From Terrabacter sp. MAHUQ-38 (GTDB lineage Bacteria; Actinomycetota; Actinomycetes; Actinomycetales; Dermatophilaceae), in assembly GCF_014518425.1 (NCBI RefSeq), contig NZ_JACVCU010000001.1:434001-498000 (forward strand): a stretch of DNA of 64,000 nt. The letters run 5' to 3'. This document shows positions 53,270 through 61,124 of this stretch, one piece after another (the stretch's first letter is position 1; every line of letters begins with the position of its first letter). The notes under the pieces were generated by a model. It had not been told where the DNA came from and ran no database searches. It saw only the letters and a program-made list of their open reading frames with translations. The position numbers were made by a program, and so were the translations under genes.

Positions 53270-53859
53270 AACGCACCTCCGCTCGCGCTCAGTATCTCCA
53301 TCAGCCTCTTTCGTGCTCTCATGATGTGCTGCCGGACTCTGGAGTCCGAAACTCCCATCTCGGCGGCGACCTCCTGTGAGGTGCGCTCGAGCTCCTTCAC
53401 CTGTCGGTACGCGTGGGCTCCCTCTGGGTCCGTCCGCGCGAGCTCTGCCATCGCGCCCCGAACGACGGCGACCAACGCCTCGCGTTCGCGGATCTCCTCG
53501 ATAACTACGGCCGGGTCCAGACCGAGATCATCGCCACCGAGCTCGTCGTCGAGCGGAGTCGCATCGTCGAGGACCAAGACTTCGTGCTGGTTCGCGGATG
53601 ACTTCCATAGGTCGTAAACCTTGCGCTTCACTGTCTGGATGAAGACCGCCTCCCAGCTCTCGACGTCCTTGGGCGGCGTCCGCCACAGCGAGATCACCGC
53701 CTCCTGGACGATGTCCTCAGCGCGGTGGTCTGCGTCCCCACGCAGCATCGACCGCGCAACGCGATACATCGCGTCCTTGTGCTTCTCATACAGCGCAGGG
53801 ATGTCGGGTCCCGCGCCGACGACGCCGGACTCGGGTACCGCTTCGAGACGCCGATCCAT
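53266..53859 (-). CDS. ECF-type sigma factor of the ubiquitin-like operon
   Basis: 197 residues from ATG 53859. Region 2 is ALYEKHKDAMYRVARSMLRG followed by AEDIVQEAVISLWR, and region 4 is VKELERTSQEVAAEMGVSDSRVRQHIMRARKRL (about 155-190). The linker is acidic. It heads the minus-strand run through the PurZ-like fusion. The same promoter motif stands before this gene and before the ubiquitin-like module, suggesting auto-activation and control of the module. Confidence 0.9.
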   Translation of the reverse strand: MDRRLEAVPESGVVGAGPDIPALYEKHKDAMYRVARSMLRGDADHRAEDIVQEAVISLWRTPPKDVESWEAVFIQTVKRKVYDLWKSSANQHEVLVLDDATPLDDELGGDDLGLDPAVVIEEIREREALVAVVRGAMAELARTDPEGAHAYRQVKELERTSQEVAAEMGVSDSRVRQHIMRARKRLMEILSASGGAL

Positions 53860-53901
53860 GCCTACCTCCCGCGGGCCCGAGGACCTTGTTTGCTTTGTAT
53901 C

Positions 53902-53936
53902 AGGTAGACGACGTGGACGATGAAGGTGTTAGCGGC
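53902..53936 (-). promoter_or_regulatory. ECF-type promoter before the sigma gene
   Basis: On the minus strand: GCCGCTAACACC (53925-53936), 13-bp spacer, TCGTCTACCT (53902-53911), 43 bp before the sigma start. An AAC-type upstream box and a CGTC-type downstream box are typical of ECF promoters. The twin copy is at 51534-51568. Confidence 0.75.
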
Positions 53937-54303
53937 GACTCGCCGCATGCGACGACGGACGCGGCTGCGATCTACGTCCACGGCCAGCGGTACCCACGCA
54001 AGGTGTTCGCAGCGATCCACGCCGGCAAGAGCGAGACCAGGAGGACCCTAGGTACCGACCGTATGGGCCGACCGATCCGTAGCGCCACGACGACCCTCGA
54101 ATCACTGACCACTACGACCGCGCCCGAGGCAACCTCGACCGACACGGCGTCCACCTCCGAACCCCATACGTCGCGGCCTCTGACGGGGAAGGCGAAGACT
54201 GGCCGCGCCGACGCACGGCCCGATGGCGATGGACCCAAGGTGCTGGCCGCTGGGCGTCAGGCGAGATGAAGTCGTTCGCTGTTTCTCGACGACGTCCGAT
54301 CGA
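53937..54303. other. Gene-poor stretch between the operon promoter and DUF2971 gene
   Basis: Open frames exist on both strands but none has a ribosome-binding site, recognisable domain or normal amino-acid make-up (one is Thr/Ser/Arg-rich and would begin with TTG inside the promoter). No RNA gene or repeat was seen. Confidence 0.5.
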
Positions 54304-55152
54304 TCAGAGTTCCCGCAAGACGGGGGCCCCGCTCTTCCAGTCGCAAACTAAAAGCTCGGGGGCTTGGCCATCAAACCGCGCCCGGATGCCGTCAGCCACC
54401 AGGTCCGGGAACGGGTGCTTGTACCCAAAAATGACGGCTGCAGGGGGTGCCGCGAGGGGCACATAGAGCGGCGTGTCAAGTTCGTGGGGCTCCGCCCCGA
54501 GGTCAATGGTGAGCACCCTAAACTCGGCCTCGTTCGACCAATCCTGGCTCTTCACCATATGCAGAGACGAGATCTGGGATCGTTTGTCCAAGAGGCGTTC
54601 GACTTCTTCATCCAGAGCTTCCTCCGAGGAGAACTCACCACTGATCTCAAGCGTTCGAGGTGCATCTTCGTATCGCACCGCGCCCCAAGTGGTGTAGCGC
54701 CGATCTCTAACCGGCAGATCTCGAACAGCCTCTAGGAGCTGTGATGTCTCCAGCACTAGGCAGACGCCCTCATGTGCTGTTGCGTACTTGCTCCACATGG
54801 CGGCTCTGGCCCAACCGCGATGGAACAGATGCCTCCTGTTTGGCTCGTCTGTGCACGGCCTGTCCATGGTGAGGGCCATGAGCCTTGCGGACCGACGCAT
54901 GATTACATCGACCCGCTTCAACAGTGCTGATTGGCAGTACGGTTCGACGGCCTGCAAAGGACCTGAAGCGACCCATTCTTTAGACTCTCGAGGGTCGTTC
55001 ATCTGCGACCAAGCGTTCATTCGCAGAGCCCCCGAGCGCAGCGTGTGAAGTAGCCCGTCGGCACCCATGTACCGGTATAGGCGGGCTGGCAATTCGTTGG
55101 AGCTTTCAGAAGGGCTCTCATCACTGCGAAGCCACTCAAGGAGATTGCTCAC
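54304..55152 (-). CDS. DUF2971 family protein
   Basis: 282 residues from GTG 55152. DUF2971 hallmarks are LYRYMGADGLLHTLRSGALRMNAWSQMNDPRE at residues about 25-58, WSKYATAHEGVCLVLETSQL in the middle, and KSQDWSNEAEFRVLTID, the conserved W..E.E.R motif, near 210. The last part (FGYKHPFPDLVADGI) is typical too. The family is of unknown activity but is frequent in defence islands, and an ADP-ribosyltransferase-like fold has been suggested for relatives. It is divergent from a trypsin-like protease gene. Confidence 0.85.
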   Translation of the reverse strand: MSNLLEWLRSDESPSESSNELPARLYRYMGADGLLHTLRSGALRMNAWSQMNDPRESKEWVASGPLQAVEPYCQSALLKRVDVIMRRSARLMALTMDRPCTDEPNRRHLFHRGWARAAMWSKYATAHEGVCLVLETSQLLEAVRDLPVRDRRYTTWGAVRYEDAPRTLEISGEFSSEEALDEEVERLLDKRSQISSLHMVKSQDWSNEAEFRVLTIDLGAEPHELDTPLYVPLAAPPAAVIFGYKHPFPDLVADGIRARFDGQAPELLVCDWKSGAPVLREL

Positions 55153-55324
55153 GGTTATCCGTTCAGTCCGACTACCTGCAACCTCAAAGGCTGTGCTTTG
55201 CGAGCCTACGCCAGTGGAAGGGTGGCGTCATCCCCGGCGCGGACGCACGAAGCGAGAGCGCCCGGCAAAACGCGTCGCTCGACTGGACCGTCCTGATGTG
55301 GTTTGGCTCTGCCATGCTGGCCCT

Positions 55325-56233
55325 GTGGACGATCCTGCAAGCATCTTCGGCTTCGCAATGCACCTAGGCGAACATGTGGTAGTGGACTCGCACGAGCGGT
55401 TCCGTGACTGGTTGATGCCGATCGTGCTGATCGACGAGGACCGTGAGCTGAGGGTGAACGGCACGGCTGTGTGTATCGGTCCTGGAACATTTGTTACCGC
55501 CAGACACGTCGTTGACTATCTGCTCGACGTACGCCCTCAAGGAAATGACGCGGAAGTCTGGATCGCTTGGACCAGCGGCCCGGGGCTCCTAGGAACCGCG
55601 AACGCGTTCCGGGGCCAGATGTTGTCAGTCAAGCGTTACCGGCGCCACCCGCGAGTCGATCTCGCGGTGCTGACTACGGCGCTCCCGGCAGGAGCGGTCG
55701 GCCAACTCGCAACGGTGCGCTGGTCGCTGCGGATGCCGGCGCTCGGCGAACCCGTTGCTCTCCTTGGCTATCCAGCCGGCAAAGCCTCGGCCGACATCAC
55801 TGAGGAAGGCCCCACGGGCGTGGCCCTCGAGTACCCGCTCATGCTCGGGTTTGGGTCCGTCACCGGACACAATGAGCTGTGGGGGCCAAACCCGAACCTT
55901 CCTCGGTCATGGCCCGGGTTCGAAACGGATGCACCGATGCCGGGCGCGATGTCGGGCGGCGCCGTCATCGATCAGCACAACCGGCTGATTGGGTTCTCTT
56001 CGAGCTCCCAGAAGCCCAACCCACCCGAGCATTCAAGCTGGAGCGGCTACGTGAACATGGCGGGGTTCCTCTTGGGCATGGACGTGGACGTGCCACAGGG
56101 TGACGGCACGTTCGTGCCACTTCATGTCGCGGAGTTGGTGGGGTCCGGAGTCATGAGCGTCGATGTGGACCCCACGACTTTCTACATTGACGACTACGGC
56201 AACCCCACGTACCGGCCGCCGGAAACGCAGTAG
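55325..56233 (+). CDS. Trypsin-like serine protease domain protein
   Basis: 302 residues from GTG 55325; ATG 55358 is an alternative. The chymotrypsin-fold triad is visible: His in FVTARHVVDYLL, Asp in HPRVDLAVL and Ser in GAMSGGAVID. No signal peptide or membrane segment is present, so it is probably cytoplasmic, as in defence-associated trypsin-like proteases. The C-terminus (YIDDYGNPTYRPPETQ) is short and has no PDZ domain. No dedicated partner is obvious, but DUF2971 is divergent next to it and the ubiquitin-like operon is nearby. Confidence 0.85.
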   Translation: MDDPASIFGFAMHLGEHVVVDSHERFRDWLMPIVLIDEDRELRVNGTAVCIGPGTFVTARHVVDYLLDVRPQGNDAEVWIAWTSGPGLLGTANAFRGQMLSVKRYRRHPRVDLAVLTTALPAGAVGQLATVRWSLRMPALGEPVALLGYPAGKASADITEEGPTGVALEYPLMLGFGSVTGHNELWGPNPNLPRSWPGFETDAPMPGAMSGGAVIDQHNRLIGFSSSSQKPNPPEHSSWSGYVNMAGFLLGMDVDVPQGDGTFVPLHVAELVGSGVMSVDVDPTTFYIDDYGNPTYRPPETQ

Positions 56234-56904
56234 TAAGGCCGCGGTGCGACTCCCATTGACCCTGAGGTCGCCGGCCCGGGGCCAACGCCGTCGGAGAGGC
56301 CGGCAGCCGGCGTGCAACTCCAAACTGCGCCGCTTGGGGCGGTTGCTGGCACACTCAATCGTCGTAGTCGACCATTGAACCGCGATGTCCGGTTCACCAG
56401 AGTCGGGACACGAGAAGGTGTGGGTGTCGCCAAGCACTGCGCCGAGCAGGCCCGCTGGCCTCCAAGAAAGCCAGGCACGCGCAAGTTCGAGCGTTTGCGA
56501 CAGGATCCTCGACTCGTCTCCGTCCTGCCCGATGGCGGAGATCGCCCGGCGCGGAGCACACCGACCCTCTGACGCGAGGCTTCCCGGCGCCACGTCGTCG
56601 CCGGCGGCAAACAACGTCGACACCGACACCTGGTCGAAGCAGTGTCGCGCGGGGCTTTCACAACAGGCACGTCACGGGCTGCGCACGGTAATGGGAGGAC
56701 GCCTCAACCTTTGACCCATATGGAACTAGGACGGGCCTTGGTAGCGACATATCGCCACGCGATCCGCTCGTTCGGGGCCTCTTCGAGGCGCGTCACTTCG
56801 CCGCGTCGCGGCGCCCTGGGTGGCCCGTCGTCAAGAGGGCCTCGTGCTATTCAGAGAGGGGGCCGTGCACCCTGCCACGGTCGGGAGTTGTCGGGTGCGG
56901 TGCG
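56234..56904. other. No supported gene
   Basis: 671 bp. A minus-strand open frame (to about 56629) has partly protein-like composition with two Cys but no start signal or known domain, and it overlaps the protease gene end. It may be a remnant. No RNA gene, repeat or insertion-sequence end was recognised. Confidence 0.4.
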
Positions 56905-56942
56905 GGTGTCGGGTCGCGCCGCCGAGCACACAACCCGACACC
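56905..56942 (-). terminator. Hairpin terminator of the small exported protein gene
   Basis: Perfect 10-bp arms GGTGTCGGGT (56905-56914) and ACCCGACACC (56933-56942), 18-base loop, starting 9 bp after the stop codon of the minus-strand gene. Confidence 0.75.
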
Positions 56943-56951
56943 ATTCAGCGA

Positions 56952-57356
56952 CTAGTTGGTGTAGATCGTGTAGCGGCTGCTGCAGGTCGGTGGCCACCAG
57001 GTGTAATCAACACACTCCATGACAGAGATGTTCCCGTTGGTGGGCATGTAGAACTTGTAGGAGAAGTTCCGGTTGGTTCCGTAGCCCGTCTCGTTCCAGA
57101 ACTTCTTGAAGGTCGCGCGGCCGCCGTCTGTCCAGTAGGCCACCTCGATGAAGACGGGGTGCCCGTCAGCAGCGGTGTCACGCACGTAGCCGGACATAGT
57201 GACGTAGCCGTAGCTCAGGCTAATCGAGCCTTGGGCATGGACTCCTCCCACCCCATAGCTGGACCACGTCGTGGCGGCCTGTGCCGGCCCGGCGGCCATT
57301 CCTACTGCGCATACTGCGGCCATTGCGGTGGTGGCCAACCTTCGCTTGATGTGCAT
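56952..57356 (-). CDS. Small exported protein of unknown function
   Basis: 134 residues from ATG 57356 with AAGGGAAAG upstream. A Sec signal (KRRLATTAMAAVCAVGMAAGPAQAA) gives a mature protein of about 107 residues. It is rich in aromatic residues and beta-strand patterns (SISLSYGYVTMSGYVRD, FKKFWNETGYG), with two Cys near the end (MECVDYTWWPPTCSSR) that could form a disulfide. The family is unknown to me; a secreted beta-sandwich is likely. It has its own terminator, so it is monocistronic. Confidence 0.75.
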   Translation of the reverse strand: MHIKRRLATTAMAAVCAVGMAAGPAQAATTWSSYGVGGVHAQGSISLSYGYVTMSGYVRDTAADGHPVFIEVAYWTDGGRATFKKFWNETGYGTNRNFSYKFYMPTNGNISVMECVDYTWWPPTCSSRYTIYTN

Positions 57357-57567
57357 GAGCTTTCCCTTGTCGTGCTGAAATCTGGCCCGTCTGGACCTGG
57401 GGACACCGTAGGGACCCCCCAGGGGCCGAGTCGCGGCCCTGCATGCTCTGTCACGCGCCCAGCCTCTGTGATAGGGCCGACTCGAGAGGAGCCTCATTCG
57501 CGATCGCTCCCTCGATGCGTCTGGCGGCAGGGTCGTCGCGGCCAGCGTCATTACGCCGCCTGCTGGC

Positions 57568-57958
57568 TCACATTGGGGAGTTCCAGGTCGAAGACATGCG
57601 CACTCGCATGGGCCGCTGGTTGTCCAAGTCCACAACTCCAGCACGAGCGAGCAGGGCAGCTATGTAGTTCGCTGTCTGACGAGCAACGTACTGCCTAGGT
57701 ACGAATCGAGCGTCCCCGGATTGCCTCGCACGTCGCGGTTGGCGCCCACCGGCACCCACGTTTCGCCCTGAAGGAAATCGACGATTCCTTCGAGACAAGC
57801 CCAGGAGAAGAATGTGGGCTTCGTTTGGCGCCGAACAACAGAGTCACTCCGGGCGAGCCGAGTCTCTCCACGGTGAACCGCGCTTGGCCCGTCGGGGTCC
57901 GCAACTCAGCACGTTCCTCGACCGACGAACGAATCGCGCGCTCTACGGGACCCGCCAT
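57568..57958 (-). pseudogene. Frameshifted small gene of unknown function
   Basis: A protein-like sequence is spread over three minus-strand frames. Frame 1 from ATG 57958 reads MAGPVERAIRSSVEERAEL and FTVERLGSPGVTLLFGAKR. A second frame continues PTFFSWACLEGIVDFLQGET and WVPVGANRDVRGNPGTLDSY. A third ends QTANYIAALLARAGVVDLD and RMSSTWNSPM before a stop at 57568. Two frameshifts would restore one protein of about 130 residues. Either the gene has decayed or the assembly has indels here. Confidence 0.55.
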
Positions 57959-58454
57959 GCGGTCATGATGTGCCTGGCTCGGGGCTGAATCAGGAGCCGT
58001 CCGCAAGCGCCTTTCCGGCCATCCGTGACGCCGCGTCACTCCGCCGCGAGCCAGGCCGAGCCTCGGGCCTCAAGGGTCTCCAACGCATTCGGAGTTGCCG
58101 CAGACCGTACTCCAGAAACGGTCCGCCGTGGAGCAGGCGGCGGGCTCGTCAACCGCGCGAGATCCGGGACGGGATCGGGGTGGGTTCCGCCGACTCCCCC
58201 GGCAGAACCCACCCGTCCACTCCCCCACGAGTCCCCCGACCCGGCTACTGCTCCGACCATCCCCCCACGAACCAGCCGGTCCCTCCCCATGACGGACACT
58301 CTGCCGCGCGAACTGCAAGACAGACGGACCAGAACCAGCGTGCTTTCCGCAAGACTCTGCGCACCAGCGGGATCGACATCCGCTTTTCGCCGCGCACCGC
58401 TTCACCCACGTGCCGATGTGCGCGCACGTGCCGTCAGCGGTGCGCAGGTTAGGT
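57959..58454. other. No supported gene
   Basis: 496 bp between the two broken genes. Open frames are GC-driven shadows with no start signals or domains. A slightly AT-richer patch lies near 58290-58340. No tRNA, repeat or attachment site was identified. Confidence 0.4.
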
Positions 58455-59024
58455 TTAGTCGCCACCGAGGTTGGCCCGTATGAACTGATCGAGCTCATCC
58501 CAGCTCGGTCCAGGGCCCTTGATGACCTTCTCGGACCCCGGGATAGCCGTGCCTTCCCCCGGCCGACTGGTGAGCCGGTGGCCTCGGTGGCCTCGGTGGC
58601 CTCGGCGACCTTGTGAATCGGGAGATCCGCAAGGTAGTGCAGCGCAATGGCCTCTCGCTGCGCTGTTGGCAGCCTTCGCATCGCGGCCATCAGGGCGAGC
58701 CGCTCGTCGTCCATGGCGGGATGGCGGGGCTCGGGCCGCTCACGGACGGCGGCCAGGCGTCTCCTGCGGTAACGGGTGCGGCTCACGTTGACCGCGACCG
58801 TGCGCAGCCACGCCTCGGCGTTGTCGAGGGGAGCGAATGTGCGGTGGTGCGGCACCGCGCGTACGAGGGCCTCCGCGACGACCTCCCCAGCCTCGGTCAG
58901 GTTGCCGCACACGCCGTACAACTGCCCGACCAGAGCCGGCAGGAGGCCTCGAACACGACCGCACTCCGTCGGACGCACTCGAGCCTTCACGTCCCGCGAG
59001 AGGTGCCTGGGGATGCGCGCTCAT
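58455..59024 (-). pseudogene. ECF sigma factor with several frame breaks
   Basis: From ATG 59024 the first frame gives a start-like MSAHPQAPLAGREGS. The next frame supplies VFEA. A third supplies most of the protein: LVGQLYGVCGNLTEAGEVVAEAL (region 2), NAEAWLRTVAVNVSRTRYRR, then MRRLPTAQREAIALHYLADL and KARLSRG (region 4). The tail KGPGPSWDELDQFIRANLGGD, ending at the TAA at 58455, is in a further frame. A short GAGGCCACC repeat sits in region 4. The lipoprotein gene just upstream is its usual type of partner. Confidence 0.6.
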
Positions 59025-59030
59025 GACCGG

Positions 59031-59783
59031 CTATCTCTCGATGCGGATCGAGTCGAGCACCGTCTGTAGCTCGGCACGGTCCGCGGCCGACGCGGGTTCG
59101 CGCACCTGGGTGACGAAGACCTGCCGGTTGCCGTCCACGTCGACGACGTACACGCTGGCGGTGCCGTCGGGAAGGAGCACGAAGTACTTGTCTGCGGGTC
59201 TGCTGTACCAGAGCTGGAGCCCGAAATCGGCTTCAAGCGTCGAGCAGCCCTTGGAGTCCTTCGGGATCCCGAGGTCGATCCTGGTCGCGGGGTAGCCGCC
59301 GAGAGTGGTCTTCACCGGATCGCTGGCGACCGGCCCCTCCTGCTCCAAAAGCGCTGCGACCAGATCCTGGGGTCGCGGTCCCACTTTCTGGGGGGTACTT
59401 CCGTCCTGGCACGGATCGGTGGAGATCTCGTTGACCTTGACGGTATAGAACTCAGCGGTCTCACCGTCGTTCTGGTGGTAGACGTGGCCGTACTGCACCG
59501 TCCAGCCCTCGGGGAACGTGACGGTGAGATCCGTCACCGACCACGCGGAGCTCGGGATCAGGTATGTGCCCGGCTCGAACGGGACGACCGCATCATCTCG
59601 TGTGTCGCCGTCCGGCATCGAGAGGAGGGTGGAGGACGGCGTCGCCGACGAAGGGGTGCGGCGTTCATCCGAGACACCGGAATCGCCCCCGCATCCGGCC
59701 AGGCCGGCAGCCAGCAGCAGCCCGGCCGCGAGGGCTAGGCGATTCACCGAGACCGTCTCTGGTCGGCACGTCGTGCGCTTCAT
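59031..59783 (-). CDS. Putative lipoprotein paired with ECF sigma gene
   Basis: 250 residues from ATG 59783. The signal LALAAGLLLAAGLAGCGG has an ideal lipobox (LAGC). The mature domain has FEPGTYLIPSSAWSVTDLTVTFPEGW, then YPATRIDLGIPKDSKGC and YSRPADKYFVLLPDGTASVYVVDVDGNRQVFVTQ, a beta-rich fold met in actinobacterial lipoproteins next to SigE-type sigma genes. It probably senses or binds something outside the membrane. It ends six bases before the broken sigma gene. Confidence 0.8.
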   Translation of the reverse strand: MKRTTCRPETVSVNRLALAAGLLLAAGLAGCGGDSGVSDERRTPSSATPSSTLLSMPDGDTRDDAVVPFEPGTYLIPSSAWSVTDLTVTFPEGWTVQYGHVYHQNDGETAEFYTVKVNEISTDPCQDGSTPQKVGPRPQDLVAALLEQEGPVASDPVKTTLGGYPATRIDLGIPKDSKGCSTLEADFGLQLWYSRPADKYFVLLPDGTASVYVVDVDGNRQVFVTQVREPASAADRAELQTVLDSIRIER

Positions 59784-59957
59784 CACCACACGACCCGCGA
59801 GTGGTCCGAAAGGTTGCACACCCTGACGATCCCATGGCGCCGCAGCCCATGCAGGCGAACCGGGCGCCTCATCAAAGTGCCCTGACATGTCGTGATCCGC
59901 TCGTTCGAGCTTTGGCCGACGAGGCGCGTCTTACCGCCGCGTAGTCGCGCTTCTCTC

Positions 59958-60833
59958 TCAGGCCGCTGGTAGGGAGTTGGCGAGTTTCCGGTGGATCTCG
60001 GCGAGCGTTTCGACGCCGAGCGGTCCTTCCGCCTGCAGCCTGGGATACAGCCTCCTGGGCCACAACGCCTGCACTCCGCGAGTGGTGAATGCCCCGCCGA
60101 TCAGGGGCCAGTCGGCGTCCACGAAGCACAGCACACCGTGCACGGGCACGCCGTCGTTGAGCAGACCGCGAACGACGTCGACCTGCTTGAGTACTCCGTC
60201 GACGAGTTGGGTGCAGTCGCGGCTTCCGACGAGCAAGCGTTCGACGCGTGGCCGAAGGAGCCCGCCTTCGATCTTGAGGTGGGGACGGCCTTGGTACTTC
60301 TTGGCGTCGATAACGTGGATGCCGGTGGGAGTCACGGTCAGGTGGTCGATGTTGGCCCTGCTCCCGGGTATCCGTCGGTCATGCAACAGCCGCATGGTCT
60401 CGGAGGCGAGCTCGTTGAGCCGGCTGCCGAGTCGCTCCTCGCCAAGCGCTCCGATGTCCCAGGCTTTTGTGGACTGTTGCTCGTCCGTGACGGCGAGGAG
60501 GAAGCCGCCGAGCTTCGGGTGCTTGGCGCGGACGCGTTCTTCGCGCTTGGCCTTGCGCCGCTCGAACTCTCGACGCGCCGACGCACCCGCCGTGCCGCCC
60601 TCAACGGGTCGAACGCCGGCCGGCTCCCCAAGTGCTCTGGGCTCGTGGGTGACGCATCGGACGGTCTTCGTGGTCCGCTCGTAGATCGCCTCGCTCCTGG
60701 CAGGAAGGGCGAGCCCGCAGACCCGGCACGTACCGGCGTAGCGCAGGCGCATGCGCTTCTCGTCCGGTCCCAGATCCACTCGGCCACCGTACGGGTGAAC
60801 GCCTCGCACTGAAGGGGTTTCGAGAAGCGTCAC
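59958..60833 (-). CDS. NERD domain (nuclease-related) protein
   Basis: 291 residues from GTG 60833. A zinc-knuckle-like N-terminus (CRVCGLALPARSEAIYERTTKTVRCVTH; four Cys/His) precedes a basic helical linker and the NERD domain, with GALGEERLGSRLNEL, the catalytic-like Asp region ANIDHLTVTPTGIHVIDAKKYQGRP (D..D.K) and CTQLVDGVLKQ. The domain is related to restriction-endonuclease-like nucleases. DNA binding through the N-terminus is plausible. The cellular role is unknown. Confidence 0.88.
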   Translation of the reverse strand: MTLLETPSVRGVHPYGGRVDLGPDEKRMRLRYAGTCRVCGLALPARSEAIYERTTKTVRCVTHEPRALGEPAGVRPVEGGTAGASARREFERRKAKREERVRAKHPKLGGFLLAVTDEQQSTKAWDIGALGEERLGSRLNELASETMRLLHDRRIPGSRANIDHLTVTPTGIHVIDAKKYQGRPHLKIEGGLLRPRVERLLVGSRDCTQLVDGVLKQVDVVRGLLNDGVPVHGVLCFVDADWPLIGGAFTTRGVQALWPRRLYPRLQAEGPLGVETLAEIHRKLANSLPAA

Positions 60834-61124
60834 TCCGCTGCGGTTGAGCGTGACTGCCGTGCGGATCCGGCGATGATCGCGTTGCCGCCGGGGTGCGAGT
60901 GTTGAGCTGCTGATCGGGCGTCGAGCGCGTGGTACCGCAGCCGTGCCCAGGGAGGGGATGACCAGGCAGTTAACGGGTTCGCGCGCTCTGGGTGATCTTG
61001 ATGGCGGGGGCCACCAGCGTGGCGCTGGTCGACGGACTCGGTCAGGTCGGGGATGCGGTCACGGCGCTACGTGCGGGCGCGCGGGCTCGTGCCTGCAGGT
61101 CTGGGGTCGTCGGCCACGTGCAGG

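Noticed and set aside
53886-54269. Plus-strand frame starting with TTG before the DUF2971 gene
   Set aside because: It begins inside the sigma promoter, has no ribosome-binding site and is low-complexity Thr/Ser/Arg.
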